This document shows positions 24,030 to 33,738 of a stretch of 37,358 bases of DNA, piece after piece. Position 1 is the stretch's first letter; the number at the start of each line of letters is the position of its first letter. Where the stretch lies: positions 1 through 37,358 of the forward strand of contig WHTJ01000043.1 in NCBI GenBank assembly GCA_009377795.1, written 5' to 3'. A model generated the notes under the pieces. It worked only from the letters and a program-made list of their open reading frames with translations, was not told where the DNA came from and ran no database searches. Source of the stretch: Propionibacteriales bacterium. Its GTDB lineage: Bacteria; Actinomycetota; Actinomycetes; Propionibacteriales; Nocardioidaceae. A program made the position numbers and the translations under genes.

Positions 24030-24749
24030 TCACGAGAAGTCCTTTTCTGGAACACCGATGGCGCACCGTGGTCGACCCGGCTCGTGACGGCCGAACGTCG
24101 CCGGCCGGGCGGTCCTATGTGACGACGCGGTACTTGAGATGCGTGACGTTCGGCGCCTTGCTCGGATCTGCTCGACCTTGAGCGTGCCGACGTTCTCCAG
24201 GAGCCGCTCGCCTCCGCCGAGGACGACCGGTACGACGTTCAGCTCGAACTCGTCGACCAGTCCCGCGGCGAGGTACTGCTGAATCACGTTGGCGCCGCCG
24301 CCGAGCAGCACGTCCTTGCCGTCGGCGGCCTCTCTCGCCCGCTCCAGCGCGGACTCGATGCCGTCGGTCACGAAGTGGAACGTCGTGCCGCCGTCCATCT
24401 CCAGCGGCTCGCGGGGATGGTGCGTGATCACGAACACCGGCGTGTGGAACGGCGGATCGTCACCCCACCACCCTCTCCACGGGTCGTCGCCCCAGGGTCC
24501 GGGGCCGCCGCCGAACATGTTGCGGCCCACGACGGTGGCTCCGACGTTCGCCTCCCGCTCCTCGACCACGCGAGTGCTCGCGTTGACCTCGCCGCCCTCG
24601 AGACCATGGGACCTGCGCCAGGCCTCGAGCTCGACCACCCAGTCGTGCAGGGCCTCGCCACCGACGCCGAGCGGGTTCTCCACGCTCTGATCCGGTCCCG
24701 CGACGAAGCCGTCCAGTGAGACGGCGATCTGAAACCTGAAGTTGCCCAT
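24030..24749 (-). CDS. DHFR-family (RibD C-terminal) reductase with frameshifted C-terminus
   Basis: A dihydrofolate reductase-like protein (RibD_C/YyaP type), not a housekeeping FolA. MGNFRFQIAVSLDGFVAG, VVGRNMFGG, FVITHHPREPL, KDVLLGGGANVIQQYLAAGLVDEFEL and VPVVLGGGERLLENVG are typical. ATG 24749 follows GGGGAG. The last residues in this frame are Arg/Ser-rich and unlike the family; in the +1 frame the DNA from 24159 to 24115 reads KAPNVTHLKYRVVT and then TAG, which is the expected family ending. One base is missing near 24160-24161, so the intact gene would end at 24115. It is either a recent mutation or a sequencing error. Fold call is firm; substrate unknown. Confidence 0.75.
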   Translation of the reverse strand: MGNFRFQIAVSLDGFVAGPDQSVENPLGVGGEALHDWVVELEAWRRSHGLEGGEVNASTRVVEEREANVGATVVGRNMFGGGPGPWGDDPWRGWWGDDPPFHTPVFVITHHPREPLEMDGGTTFHFVTDGIESALERAREAADGKDVLLGGGANVIQQYLAAGLVDEFELNVVPVVLGGGERLLENVGTLKVEQIRARRRTSRISSTASSHRTARPATFGRHEPGRPRCAIGVPEKDFS

Positions 24750-24832
24750 CGGAACTCCCCTCGATTCGAATCGTTCGATTGTCGCCGCTCTGTCGGTCAT
24801 CGGTACAGACCCGACCAACGCGCGAGCGGGGC

Positions 24833-24891
24833 GGCCAGATGTGCAATCTCGGCGCGAAGGGAACGGCCACTTCTGCAATCTCGGCGCGAAG
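24833..24891. repeat. Family A copy 2, two direct half-units
   Basis: Two 27-bp right-half units in the same orientation: GGCCAGATGTGCAATCTC... (24833-24859) and GGCCACTTCTGCAATCTC... (24865-24891), both ending GGCGCGAAG, at a 32-bp period. Unlike the other copies they cannot fold on each other. They lie between the DUF2784 stop and the reductase start. Confidence 0.78.
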
Positions 24892-24903
24892 ACACCGGAC
24901 CGG

Positions 24904-25299
24904 TCAGCGTGCTTCTGCTGTCGCCTCGGCGGGTTCGGCGGCCACGCTGCGTTCTCGGAGCACGCGGAGGACGAGCAGCAGGTACGACGCCGACACCAGC
25001 AGCACGATGACGGCCCGCGACAGCACTGGGTGGGCCGCGGGATAGAGGTGGTCCGCGAAATAGTGCTCGATGAACGGCTCGTCATAGGCGCCCGTACCGG
25101 CATGCTCCCGGAGCGCGATCTCCAGCTGGGTCAGCGGGCAGTCCAGCGGACTCACCAGCACCGTGCTGCCCCACCCGGTCGCGAGGACGTGCGGCCACCG
25201 GAGGCCGCGCAACTGCAGAGCCAGGAAGCCGCCGAAGACCAGGAACGCGATGTAGGCCATGTGCGTCGACATCACCACGTCGGCGAGCAGGCTCTCCAT
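24904..25299 (-). CDS. DUF2784 family membrane protein
   Basis: A 131-aa protein with three to four spans. MESLLADVVMSTHMAYIAFLVFGG, WPHVLATGWG, the conserved CPLTQLEIALRE, and FIEHYFADHLYPA match the DUF2784 pattern (a conserved CPLT-LE and FxxHY). Function unknown. I prefer ATG 25299, with GAGGAG right upstream, over the longer frame to 25464, whose extra residues are not membrane-like; ATG 25269 is another option. Upstream is a DinB-like gene on the same strand. Confidence 0.82.
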   Translation of the reverse strand: MESLLADVVMSTHMAYIAFLVFGGFLALQLRGLRWPHVLATGWGSTVLVSPLDCPLTQLEIALREHAGTGAYDEPFIEHYFADHLYPAAHPVLSRAVIVLLVSASYLLLVLRVLRERSVAAEPAEATAEAR

Positions 25300-25390
25300 C
25301 TCCTCACCGTCGCATGCAGGATCGACGGCGACATCAGGGACATCACCCAATTTCGCCCTCAGGTCCGACGCCCCGGTTCGGCCGACGGCG

Positions 25391-25897
25391 TCACATCCCG
25401 GTGGCGCCGTCGGCCATCTCGCGGAGAATGTCGATGTGGCCGTTGTGCCGGGCGGTTTCCTCAATCAGGTGGAACAGAATCCAGCCCAGGGTGGGTGTCG
25501 TCGTACCGTCCCTGAATGACCACTGCGCCGGCTCGTCCAGGTCGCGCGCCGCTACCAGCTCGCGATACCGGACGCACTGAGCCTCGTACTCCGAGAGCAG
25601 GTCCGCGAGGGGCCGTTCGGCGCCGATCCGCATCTCCCGGTCCGGGTCCTCGTCGGTCCACGGCCCGCGATCCTCCTCTCCGAGGAGCCTGACCTGGAAC
25701 CAGGAGTACTCCACCCAGCGCAGATGGCTCACCAGCCCCGAGATGGTCATCAGCGGCGAACCCGGAAGCGGGGCCCTGCGCGCGTCGACGTCGGACAGTC
25801 CTTCGCACTTCGCATGCACGGTCGCGCGGGCGTAGTCCAGGAACGTCGTCAGCATGCTGCGTTCGTCCCACGCCGGGGGCACGTCGGTTCGGTTCAT
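25391..25897 (-). CDS. DinB-like (DUF664) family protein
   Basis: A 168-aa four-helix-bundle protein of the DinB/YfiT/mycothiol-dependent maleylpyruvate isomerase superfamily. Three candidate metal-binding His are seen: SHLRWVEYSWF (His in helix 2) and LFHLIEETARHNGHID (two in the last helix), the usual geometry. The actinobacterial DUF664 subgroup is of unknown reaction, often supposed to use a thiol cofactor. ATG 25897 is chosen because the upstream extension to 26047 is Arg/Pro-rich and unlike the family. It is followed by DUF2784 after 91 bp. Confidence 0.8.
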   Translation of the reverse strand: MNRTDVPPAWDERSMLTTFLDYARATVHAKCEGLSDVDARRAPLPGSPLMTISGLVSHLRWVEYSWFQVRLLGEEDRGPWTDEDPDREMRIGAERPLADLLSEYEAQCVRYRELVAARDLDEPAQWSFRDGTTTPTLGWILFHLIEETARHNGHIDILREMADGATGM

Positions 25898-25953
25898 ACG
25901 CCGATGCTGCCCGTGCGCCAGCCGGCGGTCGAGCCGTTTTCCGGAACCGCGGG

Positions 25954-26376
25954 TCAGGCCCGGCGGCGCCTGCGAATGGCCCGGGCGAGTCTCGGGAGGG
26001 CGCTCCCCGCGACGATCGCCACCAGCGGCAGCACGGAGTCGGTCCATGGCTCGCGGATCGGCTTGAAGGTCGCGGTGCCGTCCTTGATCTCGATGAAGCC
26101 CAGCGGCCTGGCCTCGGCGCCGCCACCCCCGCCGCCGCCCGCGCCGGTCTTCTCGACGCCGACCTCACGACCCGCGCCGCCGCCGAACCCGAAGTGGACC
26201 CTGGCCACCGGGATGACGGTCACGCCCTCCGAGCTGATCGGTTCTCCGTAGACGGTCCTCACCGATGCCTGGCCGGCGATCCGGTCGGCCAGGCGTTCCA
26301 ATAGTGTCGCCGCCTCGTCGGTGGCCGACTCGGCGATCTGTCCTGGTGCGCCCGGCGGGTTGGTCAGGGTGGTCAT
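25954..26376 (-). CDS. GerW/YtfJ family sporulation-like protein
   Basis: A 140-aa protein with the GerW arrangement: an N-terminal helix, ASVRTVYGEPISSEGVTVIPVARV, a Gly-rich loop FGFGGGAG...GAGGGGGGG, then ARPLGFIEIKDGTATFKPI. In Bacillus GerW (YtfJ) is needed for germination; actinobacterial relatives exist in non-sporulating species too, so sporulation cannot be inferred. It ends with a hydrophobic segment (LVAIVAGSALPRLA) and an Arg-rich tail, suggesting membrane association. ATG 26376; the upstream gap to the divergent 57-aa gene is 176 bp and contains GACAC-CC-GTGTC but no clear promoter. Confidence 0.8.
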   Translation of the reverse strand: MTTLTNPPGAPGQIAESATDEAATLLERLADRIAGQASVRTVYGEPISSEGVTVIPVARVHFGFGGGAGREVGVEKTGAGGGGGGGAEARPLGFIEIKDGTATFKPIREPWTDSVLPLVAIVAGSALPRLARAIRRRRRA

Positions 26377-26552
26377 CGTCGTCCTCTTGGCTCGGAGTCG
26401 GTACGTGCTCGTCCGCTCCGAGGATATGCGTACGCGGAGTGTTGGCCGGCCGCTTGAGTGCGATCCGCGGAAGGTTCACATCCATGTCACATCGTGGAGA
26501 CACCCGTGTCGCATCAGTTACCTAATGTCCTGTGTCAGTTGAGGAGGTCGCG

Positions 26553-26726
26553 ATGGTCCGGCTGGTAGAAGTGCTGCAGCTCAATGCGCTGGTCAACCAG
26601 GACGTAGCGCGCACCAACGCCGCTGCCGCCATCGAGCGGTTGGCCGCCGTACGCCGGGAACGGGAGGAGGTCGACGCCTACCTCGCGCAGCGGCTCGACC
26701 TCGCCCAGACCGGAACCGACGGATAA
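26553..26726 (+). CDS. 57-aa helical protein of unknown function
   Basis: Begins MVRLVEVLQLNALVNQDVARTN and continues as a likely amphipathic/coiled-coil helix (ERLAAVRREREEVDAYLAQRL). AGGAGG five nt before ATG 26553 decides this start over the ATG at 26532. Codon use is typical of the region. It is divergent from gerW-like and converges on the phosphatase, with a strong hairpin between. No family recognised. Confidence 0.65.
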   Translation: MVRLVEVLQLNALVNQDVARTNAAAAIERLAAVRREREEVDAYLAQRLDLAQTGTDG

Positions 26727-26739
26727 CCAACCCGGCAAC

Positions 26740-26814
26740 CCCCTCGCGCCCCTGCGGGGGTCGCCGGAAGGTGTCGACTCGGGCCTGGCCGGGTGGAGTC
26801 GAAACCTTCCGGCG
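26740..26814. terminator. Bidirectional hairpin between convergent genes
   Basis: Two stems: CCCC-(CTCGCGCCCCTGC)-GGGG at about 26740-26760, and a long one with arms 26762-26780 and 26796-26814 that match at 18 of 19 positions (CGCCGGAAGGT...), loop of 15 nt. It lies exactly between the 57-aa gene stop and the phosphatase stop. No T-run; termination inferred from position. Confidence 0.7.
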
Positions 26815-26815
26815 G

Positions 26816-27946
26816 CTACCTGCGATGCAGGAGCAGCAGGGCCCGATCGTCGTTGTGCGAGGGCATCCGGTCGATCAGCCGGGCCGCGCCGCCGTCGAAA
26901 CCCCCGGTCACCAGCCGTTCGGCCTGGCCCACCAGCTTGTCGATACCCAGCGATATGTCCCGCTGCCGCGTCTCCACCAGACCGTCGGTGTAGAGCAGCA
27001 TCGCGTCCCCGGGCAGCAACCGTCCGCCACACACGGCGAACTCCGCGTGCTCCATCAGGCCGAGCACCGGTCCGTCGGTCGACAGGACGGCCCAGCGCCC
27101 CGACCCGGCGTGCAGCTGTACGGCGGGGGGATGCCCGGCCGTACGCAACTCGAACGACCCGTCGCGCAGGTCGAGAGCGAGATGTACGGCCGTGGCGAAA
27201 CCCTCGCCCCAGTCCCTCCGCAGCAGGTACGCGTTGGCCGCCGGCAGGAACTCCTCCGGGGGCAGGGAGCCGAGCAGCCCGCCCAGCGCCCCGGAGAGCG
27301 CGAGCGCCCGGGTGCCGGCATTGATCCCCTTGCCGGAGACGTCGACGACGACCACCTCCAGCAGGTCGTCCCGGGTCCGCTCCGCGACCATGAAGTCGCC
27401 AGCGAACGACGCCCGGCCGGCGGAACGCAGCACGGCGTCGGTGTACCACCCGTCGGAAAGCTCGGGAAGCTCGCCCTGACTGCGCAGCCGGTCGCGCAGG
27501 TCGATCAGCATGGAGTCCCCGCGGGTGCCCACCACCCCGAGCTGCGACCTCGACCGCGCGTTCCACAGCATGACCCCGCCGACCAGCGCCACCACTACGA
27601 CGGCGGTGATCCGGAGCTCGCCGAAGCCGATCAGGGCGGCGCTCGCGACCAGGGTGATCGCGGCGACCGCCAGCAGTCGGATCAGCCGGCGCAGGCTCAG
27701 CACGAGCCCACCGACCAGCACGGGGATCACGAACGCGGAAAGCGGCATCCAGTGCTGCACGACCCCCACCGCGAGGACCACGCAGAGCAATGCCAGGCCG
27801 ATCAGCCAGGTGTTGTCCGACTCCCACGCATGGCGCACGGCGGCGTTGATCCGGCGCCGGATCCTCCAGACCGCCGGTGAACGGCGCCACGTCGTACGCG
27901 ATCCAGCCAGGGACACCAGGATGAGACTAACGGCGTCAGGGCCCAT
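26816..27946 (-). CDS. Membrane PP2C-family (SpoIIE-like) serine phosphatase
   Basis: A 376-aa protein with four membrane spans in the first 130 residues, then a PPM/SpoIIE phosphatase domain. Metal-binding and fold motifs: GDF (in ASFAGDFMVAE), VVDVSGKGINAG, ATAVHLALDL, TAGHPPAVQL, LYTDGLVETR, and the terminal NDDRALLLL. Such actinobacterial RsbU/SpoIIE-like phosphatases act on anti-sigma-factor antagonists or other phosphoproteins; no sensor domain other than the membrane region is seen. ATG 27946 is the likely start (the frame extends farther but into nei). It follows nei after 32 bp on the same strand. No anti-sigma gene is nearby. Confidence 0.88.
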   Translation of the reverse strand: MGPDAVSLILVSLAGSRTTWRRSPAVWRIRRRINAAVRHAWESDNTWLIGLALLCVVLAVGVVQHWMPLSAFVIPVLVGGLVLSLRRLIRLLAVAAITLVASAALIGFGELRITAVVVVALVGGVMLWNARSRSQLGVVGTRGDSMLIDLRDRLRSQGELPELSDGWYTDAVLRSAGRASFAGDFMVAERTRDDLLEVVVVDVSGKGINAGTRALALSGALGGLLGSLPPEEFLPAANAYLLRRDWGEGFATAVHLALDLRDGSFELRTAGHPPAVQLHAGSGRWAVLSTDGPVLGLMEHAEFAVCGGRLLPGDAMLLYTDGLVETRQRDISLGIDKLVGQAERLVTGGFDGGAARLIDRMPSHNDDRALLLLHRR

Positions 27947-27978
27947 CCGACAGTTGTTCGCGCGAACAGTGCAACACC

Positions 27979-28788
27979 TCACAAAGTTTGACAAGACGGG
28001 CACCAGAACAGGTTCCGCCCGGCCATCACCTCGGTCGCGACCGGCGTCGAGCACACGAGGCACCCCTGTCCGGCGCGCCGGTAGACGTAGACCTCCCCGC
28101 CGTGCCGGTCGGTCCGGGGAGGCCGCCCCATCGCCTCCGGGGTGTGCTCGGAACGCACGGTGTCGATCCTCCCGGTCCGCACCCCCTCGTGCATCAGGGC
28201 CACCAGGTCCGCCCACATCGCGCACCACACCTCACGGGTCAGCTCCCGGCCGCTGCGATGCGGCTCGACCCGATGCCGGAACAACAGCTCGGCCCGATAC
28301 GCGTTGCCCACCCCAGACACGACGTCCTGCCGGGTCAGCAGCACGCCGATCGGCGTACGGCTGCGGGCGATCCGTCGCCAGGCGTGCGTTGGTTCGGCGT
28401 ACGGACTCAGCGGGTCCGGGCCCAGCCTGGCGAGTACGCCGTCCCGCTCCCGGCCGGTCACCAGCTCGCACGCCGTGGGCCCGCGCAGGTCGGCGTACGC
28501 CCGCGAGGTGCTCAGCCGGAGCCGGATCTGACCCCGCGGATCGGGCGCCGGTGCCGTACCGATCTGGAACGTGCCATAGAGCCCGAGATGGATGTGGACC
28601 CACCGTCCCCGGCTGAACTCGAGGAACAGGTGCTTGCCCGCCGACGAGGCTCCCCGCAGCAGCGTGCTGTCGAGCAGGCCGGCCGAGCCCGCGAACCGGC
28701 CCTGCGGGGAGGCGACCCGCACCCGCCGACCACCGAACGTGGTCTCGAGGTCGCGGGCCAGGCGACGGAGGGTGTGGCCCTCAGGCAT
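27979..28788 (-). CDS. nei: Fpg/Nei family DNA glycosylase, endonuclease VIII-like
   Basis: Base-excision repair glycosylase/AP lyase for oxidised bases. The N-terminus MPEGHT gives the catalytic Pro2 and Glu3 (Nei-like rather than MPELPE of Fpg). The H2TH region contains GVGNAYRAELLF, and the C-terminus has a zinc finger CLVC...CPSC. Length 269 aa is normal; Lys53-type beta-clamp residue lies in SSAGKHLFLEF. The start overlaps rpiB by 8 bp. The order nei-rpiB-DsbA-like-pepN-DUF5130 matches the M. tuberculosis Rv2464c (Nei2) locus from memory, supporting the Nei2 type. Confidence 0.9.
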   Translation of the reverse strand: MPEGHTLRRLARDLETTFGGRRVRVASPQGRFAGSAGLLDSTLLRGASSAGKHLFLEFSRGRWVHIHLGLYGTFQIGTAPAPDPRGQIRLRLSTSRAYADLRGPTACELVTGRERDGVLARLGPDPLSPYAEPTHAWRRIARSRTPIGVLLTRQDVVSGVGNAYRAELLFRHRVEPHRSGRELTREVWCAMWADLVALMHEGVRTGRIDTVRSEHTPEAMGRPPRTDRHGGEVYVYRRAGQGCLVCSTPVATEVMAGRNLFWCPSCQTL

Positions 28789-29272
28789 CCCTGGTCCGCG
28801 GCGCCGTGCTCGGATCGGGCGACTCGGCGGAACCGTCGAAGGCGCTCAGCATCTCGATCCGGCGTACGTGCCGGTCGGCGCCGCTAAACGGCGTGCCGAG
28901 GAAGGTCTCGACCATCCGGGCGGACTCCTCGAAGTCGTGCATGCGGGCGCCGAGCGCCATCACGTTGGCGTCGTTGTGCTCGCGCGCCAGCCGTGCGGTC
29001 TCGATGCTCCAGGTGAGCGCGGCGCGCACGCCCTTGACCTTGTTGGCCGCGATCTGCTCGCCGTTGCCCGAGCCGCCGATCACGATCCCGAGGCTGCCCG
29101 GATCCTCGACCACGGCGCGCGCCGCGCGAAAACAGAAGGGTGGATAGTCGTCGTCGCCGTCGTACTCGAACGCACCGTGGTCGAGCGCTTGGTGCCCGTG
29201 CTCCTGCAGCCAGCTGACCAGGTGGTTCTTGAGCTCGTAACCGGCATGATCGGCCGCGATGTGAACCCGCAT
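28781..29272 (-). CDS. rpiB: Ribose-5-phosphate isomerase B
   Basis: Interconverts ribulose-5-phosphate and ribose-5-phosphate (pentose phosphate pathway). A 163-aa protein starting MRVHIAADHAGYELK, with active-site loop GGSGNGEQIAANKVKG. As in mycobacterial RpiB the catalytic base would be Glu (Glu72 here) because the cysteine of the E. coli type is absent. ANVMALGARM is also typical. ATG 29272 is preceded by no strong Shine-Dalgarno; the upstream in-frame ATG at 29404 would begin in a palindromic repeat and is rejected. It lies 154 bp after the DsbA-like gene and overlaps nei. Confidence 0.92.
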   Translation of the reverse strand: MRVHIAADHAGYELKNHLVSWLQEHGHQALDHGAFEYDGDDDYPPFCFRAARAVVEDPGSLGIVIGGSGNGEQIAANKVKGVRAALTWSIETARLAREHNDANVMALGARMHDFEESARMVETFLGTPFSGADRHVRRIEMLSAFDGSAESPDPSTAPRTRDA

Positions 29273-29365
29273 GAGGGGAAGTCTGGCAGACCGGGACTCG
29301 CTCCCGGCCGCCCTTCGCATCGATGGATGCAGAGGTAGCCGGTCTCCCGGTGGCGAAACCTCTCC

Positions 29366-29415
29366 TCGCGCCGAGATTGCGCATCTGGTCGGCCAGATGT
29401 GCAATCTCGGCGCGA
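29366..29415. repeat. Family A copy 3, complete hairpin
   Basis: The cleanest copy: arms 29366-29388 and 29393-29415 (23 bp, one mismatch that still pairs as G-U in RNA) with a 4-nt loop TCGG. It starts TCGCGCCGAGATTGC. It lies 10 bp past the stop of the DsbA-like gene, well placed as a 3' hairpin, upstream of rpiB. Confidence 0.88.
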
Positions 29416-29425
29416 GAGAGGGGAC

Positions 29426-30037
29426 TCAGCTGAAGATCGGGTCCCTGGTGCGGGTGCGCTTGAGCTCGAAGAAGCCGTCGGTGTCGGTGACGAGGCGTAC
29501 GCCGTCCCACAGCCGGCCGGCCGCCTCGCCCTTCGGCGCCGGGGTCACGACCGGACCGAAGATCGCCATCCCGTTGACCCGGATGATCGGCGTCCCGACG
29601 TCGGTTCCCACGAGATCGATGCCGGTCTTGTGGGAGGCCCGGATGGCCTCGTCGTAGACCGCCGAGTCCGCGGCGTCGGCCAGATCGGCCGGGAGGTCGA
29701 CCTCGCCGAGCGCGTCCTCGATCAGGGAGCGGTCGATCTCGCGCTTCTCGTGGTGGATGCGGGTCCCCAGCGCGGTGTACATCGGCAGGACCACGTCGGA
29801 GCCGTGCGCCTGCTCGGCGGCGACGACCACGCGCAGCGGTCCCCAGCCCCGCTGGATCTTCGTGAGGTACTCCTCGGGCAGGTCCCGGTCCGCGTTGAGG
29901 ACGGCCAGGCTCATGACGTGCCAGCTCGTGCGCACCGGCCGTACCCGCTCCACCTCCAGAATCCAGCGCGAGGTGAGCCAGGCCCACGGGCACAGCGGAT
30001 CGAACCAAAAATCTACTGTCTCGTGATCGTTGTCCAT
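29426..30037 (-). CDS. DsbA-like thioredoxin-fold protein (Rv2466c family)
   Basis: A 203-aa DsbA-fold protein starting with FWFDPLCPWAWLTSRWILEV, then SWHVMSLAVLN and EQAHGSDVVLPMYTALGTRIH, close to the mycothiol-dependent nitroreductase/redox protein Rv2466c. The active-site motif here is C16-P-W-A19: only the first cysteine is present, whereas Rv2466c is reported (from memory) to be CPWC. A cis-Pro follows in GTPIIRVNG. It would act on mycothiol-linked disulfides or nitro substrates in the cytosol. ATG 30037 has a TACGTT box a few nt upstream, so it may be leaderless. It is divergent from pepN, 105 bp apart. Confidence 0.87.
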   Translation of the reverse strand: MDNDHETVDFWFDPLCPWAWLTSRWILEVERVRPVRTSWHVMSLAVLNADRDLPEEYLTKIQRGWGPLRVVVAAEQAHGSDVVLPMYTALGTRIHHEKREIDRSLIEDALGEVDLPADLADAADSAVYDEAIRASHKTGIDLVGTDVGTPIIRVNGMAIFGPVVTPAPKGEAAGRLWDGVRLVTDTDGFFELKRTRTRDPIFS

Positions 30038-30142
30038 ACCGAACGTAACCGGCGCGGTCCGACCGATGTTCCCGTCCGGCCCGACGCGCCTCCGGCCGAC
30101 CGATGCGTGAGACGTTCCCACCGGCCGTGAAAAGATGCGCCC

Positions 30143-32704
<2,562 letters not shown>

Positions 32705-32748
32705 CTCTCCTCTCGCGCCTACCCCTTCGCGCCGCCGATTAGCTCCTC

Positions 32749-32797
32749 TCGCGCCGAGATTGCACATCTGGTCGACCACGACTGAATCTCGGCGCGA
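32749..32797. repeat. Family A copy 4, decayed hairpin
   Basis: Outer arms TCGCGCCGAGAT and ATCTCGGCGCGA pair, and the left inner arm TGCACATCTGGTCG is intact, but the right inner arm (CCACGACTGA) has decayed. It lies between the convergent pepN and DUF5130 genes, where it may still serve as a terminator-like structure. A weaker fragment TCTCGCGCC precedes it at 32712. Confidence 0.75.
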
Positions 32798-32807
32798 ATC
32801 CAGACGC

Positions 32808-33197
32808 TTAGCGGCCCTCGGCGTGATGCACGGTGGGGCGGCGGGCGTGCTCCCCGAGCTGCTGGACGCCCGCGGTGATCCCACCCACGAAGTCGCCGGC
32901 CGCGAACGCGGTCTGCATGGCGAGCGCCGCCAGCCCGACCTCGGCGTCGTCGAGCGTACGGCGCACCTTCGCGCCGGTGACGATCTCCAGCCTGCGCGCG
33001 ACCGGATCTATCAGTACGAGGACACTTCTCGCCGGTTCGTCCAGCTGCGCGTGCATCGCCTCGGCGTACGCCCGGGAGTCGCCCTCGGTGGTGGCGACGC
33101 ACACCGAGAAGTCGTAGCCGCAGGCGCGCTCGGCATTGCGCACCGCGCGCGCGATGGCGTGGCGGTCGGCCGCGGTGAACAACTCACCAGCGGGCAC
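32808..33197 (-). CDS. DUF5130 family protein
   Basis: A 129-aa protein starting MPAGELFTAADRHAIARAV, with SRAYAEAMHAQL and VLVLIDPVARRLEIVTGAKVRRTLDDAEVGLA, a fold resembling the TPM/Psb32 group; DUF5130 is the name I recall for the mycobacterial homologue (Rv2468c). No catalytic motif recognised. It overlaps the preceding membrane-protein gene by 14 bp, so both are co-translated. Function unknown; the pairing with the small membrane protein may mean a membrane-associated job. Confidence 0.78.
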   Translation of the reverse strand: MPAGELFTAADRHAIARAVRNAERACGYDFSVCVATTEGDSRAYAEAMHAQLDEPARSVLVLIDPVARRLEIVTGAKVRRTLDDAEVGLAALAMQTAFAAGDFVGGITAGVQQLGEHARRPTVHHAEGR

Positions 33198-33576
33198 TTG
33201 CTCCTCCCGGCTGGTCGCCCGGATCGGGCGAGGAACCCGGCGAGGTGTCGGCCGCTCCCGCGCCGGACCTCGCCTCCGCCGGTTCGGCGTCCCCCGGGCC
33301 GCCGAACCACTCCGGCTCGGTCCACGACGTCACACCGCGTTGCTGCCGGTCCCTCCGGATCAGCGAGGGGGCGATGACGAGCAGCGCGATGATCAGGGCA
33401 AGCAACACCGGGATGCCACCGAAGATCAGCAGCGCCTTGAGCACGGACATCGGCTCGGGCTCGGTCCAGGTGTTGGGCGTGTCCGCCAGGGCGGGCGCGG
33501 CGACGCACCCGAGCGTGAGCGGGATCACGACGGTGCCTGCGCGGGCGGCTGTACGGATGGCGTTGTCGATCGTCAC
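33184..33576 (-). CDS. Small exported membrane protein of unknown function
   Basis: A 130-aa protein from GTG 33576: signal peptide with ALAD cleavage near residue 32, then WTEPEP, one membrane span (LLIFGGIPVLLALIIALLVIAP), a basic RRDRQQRG border and an acidic, Pro/Gly/Ser-rich cytoplasmic tail that starts SWTEPEWFGG. The paired WTEP(E) motifs on both sides of the span are notable. No Shine-Dalgarno is visible; a leaderless start is likely. The long in-frame extension to 34128 overlaps a real gene and is rejected. It overlaps DUF5130 and so probably acts with it. Confidence 0.72.
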   Translation of the reverse strand: MTIDNAIRTAARAGTVVIPLTLGCVAAPALADTPNTWTEPEPMSVLKALLIFGGIPVLLALIIALLVIAPSLIRRDRQQRGVTSWTEPEWFGGPGDAEPAEARSGAGAADTSPGSSPDPGDQPGGASARW

Positions 33577-33634
33577 GAGACATACCGTACCGAGGATCGG
33601 CCGGGAGGGTGGCAGTCGGACCCCACCTGCACGC

Positions 33635-33716
33635 TCGCGCCGAGATTTCAGAACTCGCGCCGAGATTGCAATCTCGGCGCGAAGAAGACCGGCCAGATGT
33701 GCAATCTCGGCGCGAA
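33635..33716. repeat. Family A copy 5, compound with a perfect 28-bp palindrome
   Basis: Three pieces: a left half-unit TCGCGCCGAGATTTCAGAAC (33635-33654), a perfect 28-bp palindrome (33655-33682, two arms TCGCGCCGAGATTG / CAATCTCGGCGCGA without loop), and a right half-unit GGCCAGATGTGCAATCTC (33691 on) ending GGCGCGA at about 33716. It fills the divergent gap between the membrane-protein gene and the S9 peptidase, so it overlaps regulatory DNA. Confidence 0.82.
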
Positions 33717-33726
33717 GAAGGCGGCC

Positions 33727-33732
33727 TAGACT
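33727..33732 (+). promoter_or_regulatory. Probable -10 box of the S9 peptidase gene
   Basis: TAGACT ends 6 nt before the GTG start, the spacing of leaderless actinobacterial transcripts. No good -35 is seen 17 bp upstream; that position falls inside repeat copy 5. Confidence 0.45.
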
Positions 33733-33738
33733 CGCCGG

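Noticed and set aside
24833-24891. Possible CRISPR-like repeat pair
   Set aside because: Only two direct units with 5-bp spacing and no cas genes; the same unit occurs as inverted hairpins elsewhere.
24030-25103. N-terminal extension of the reductase across the repeat region
   Set aside because: The extension is Arg/Ser-rich and passes through a repeat and the DUF2784 gene; a ribosome-binding site precedes ATG 24749.
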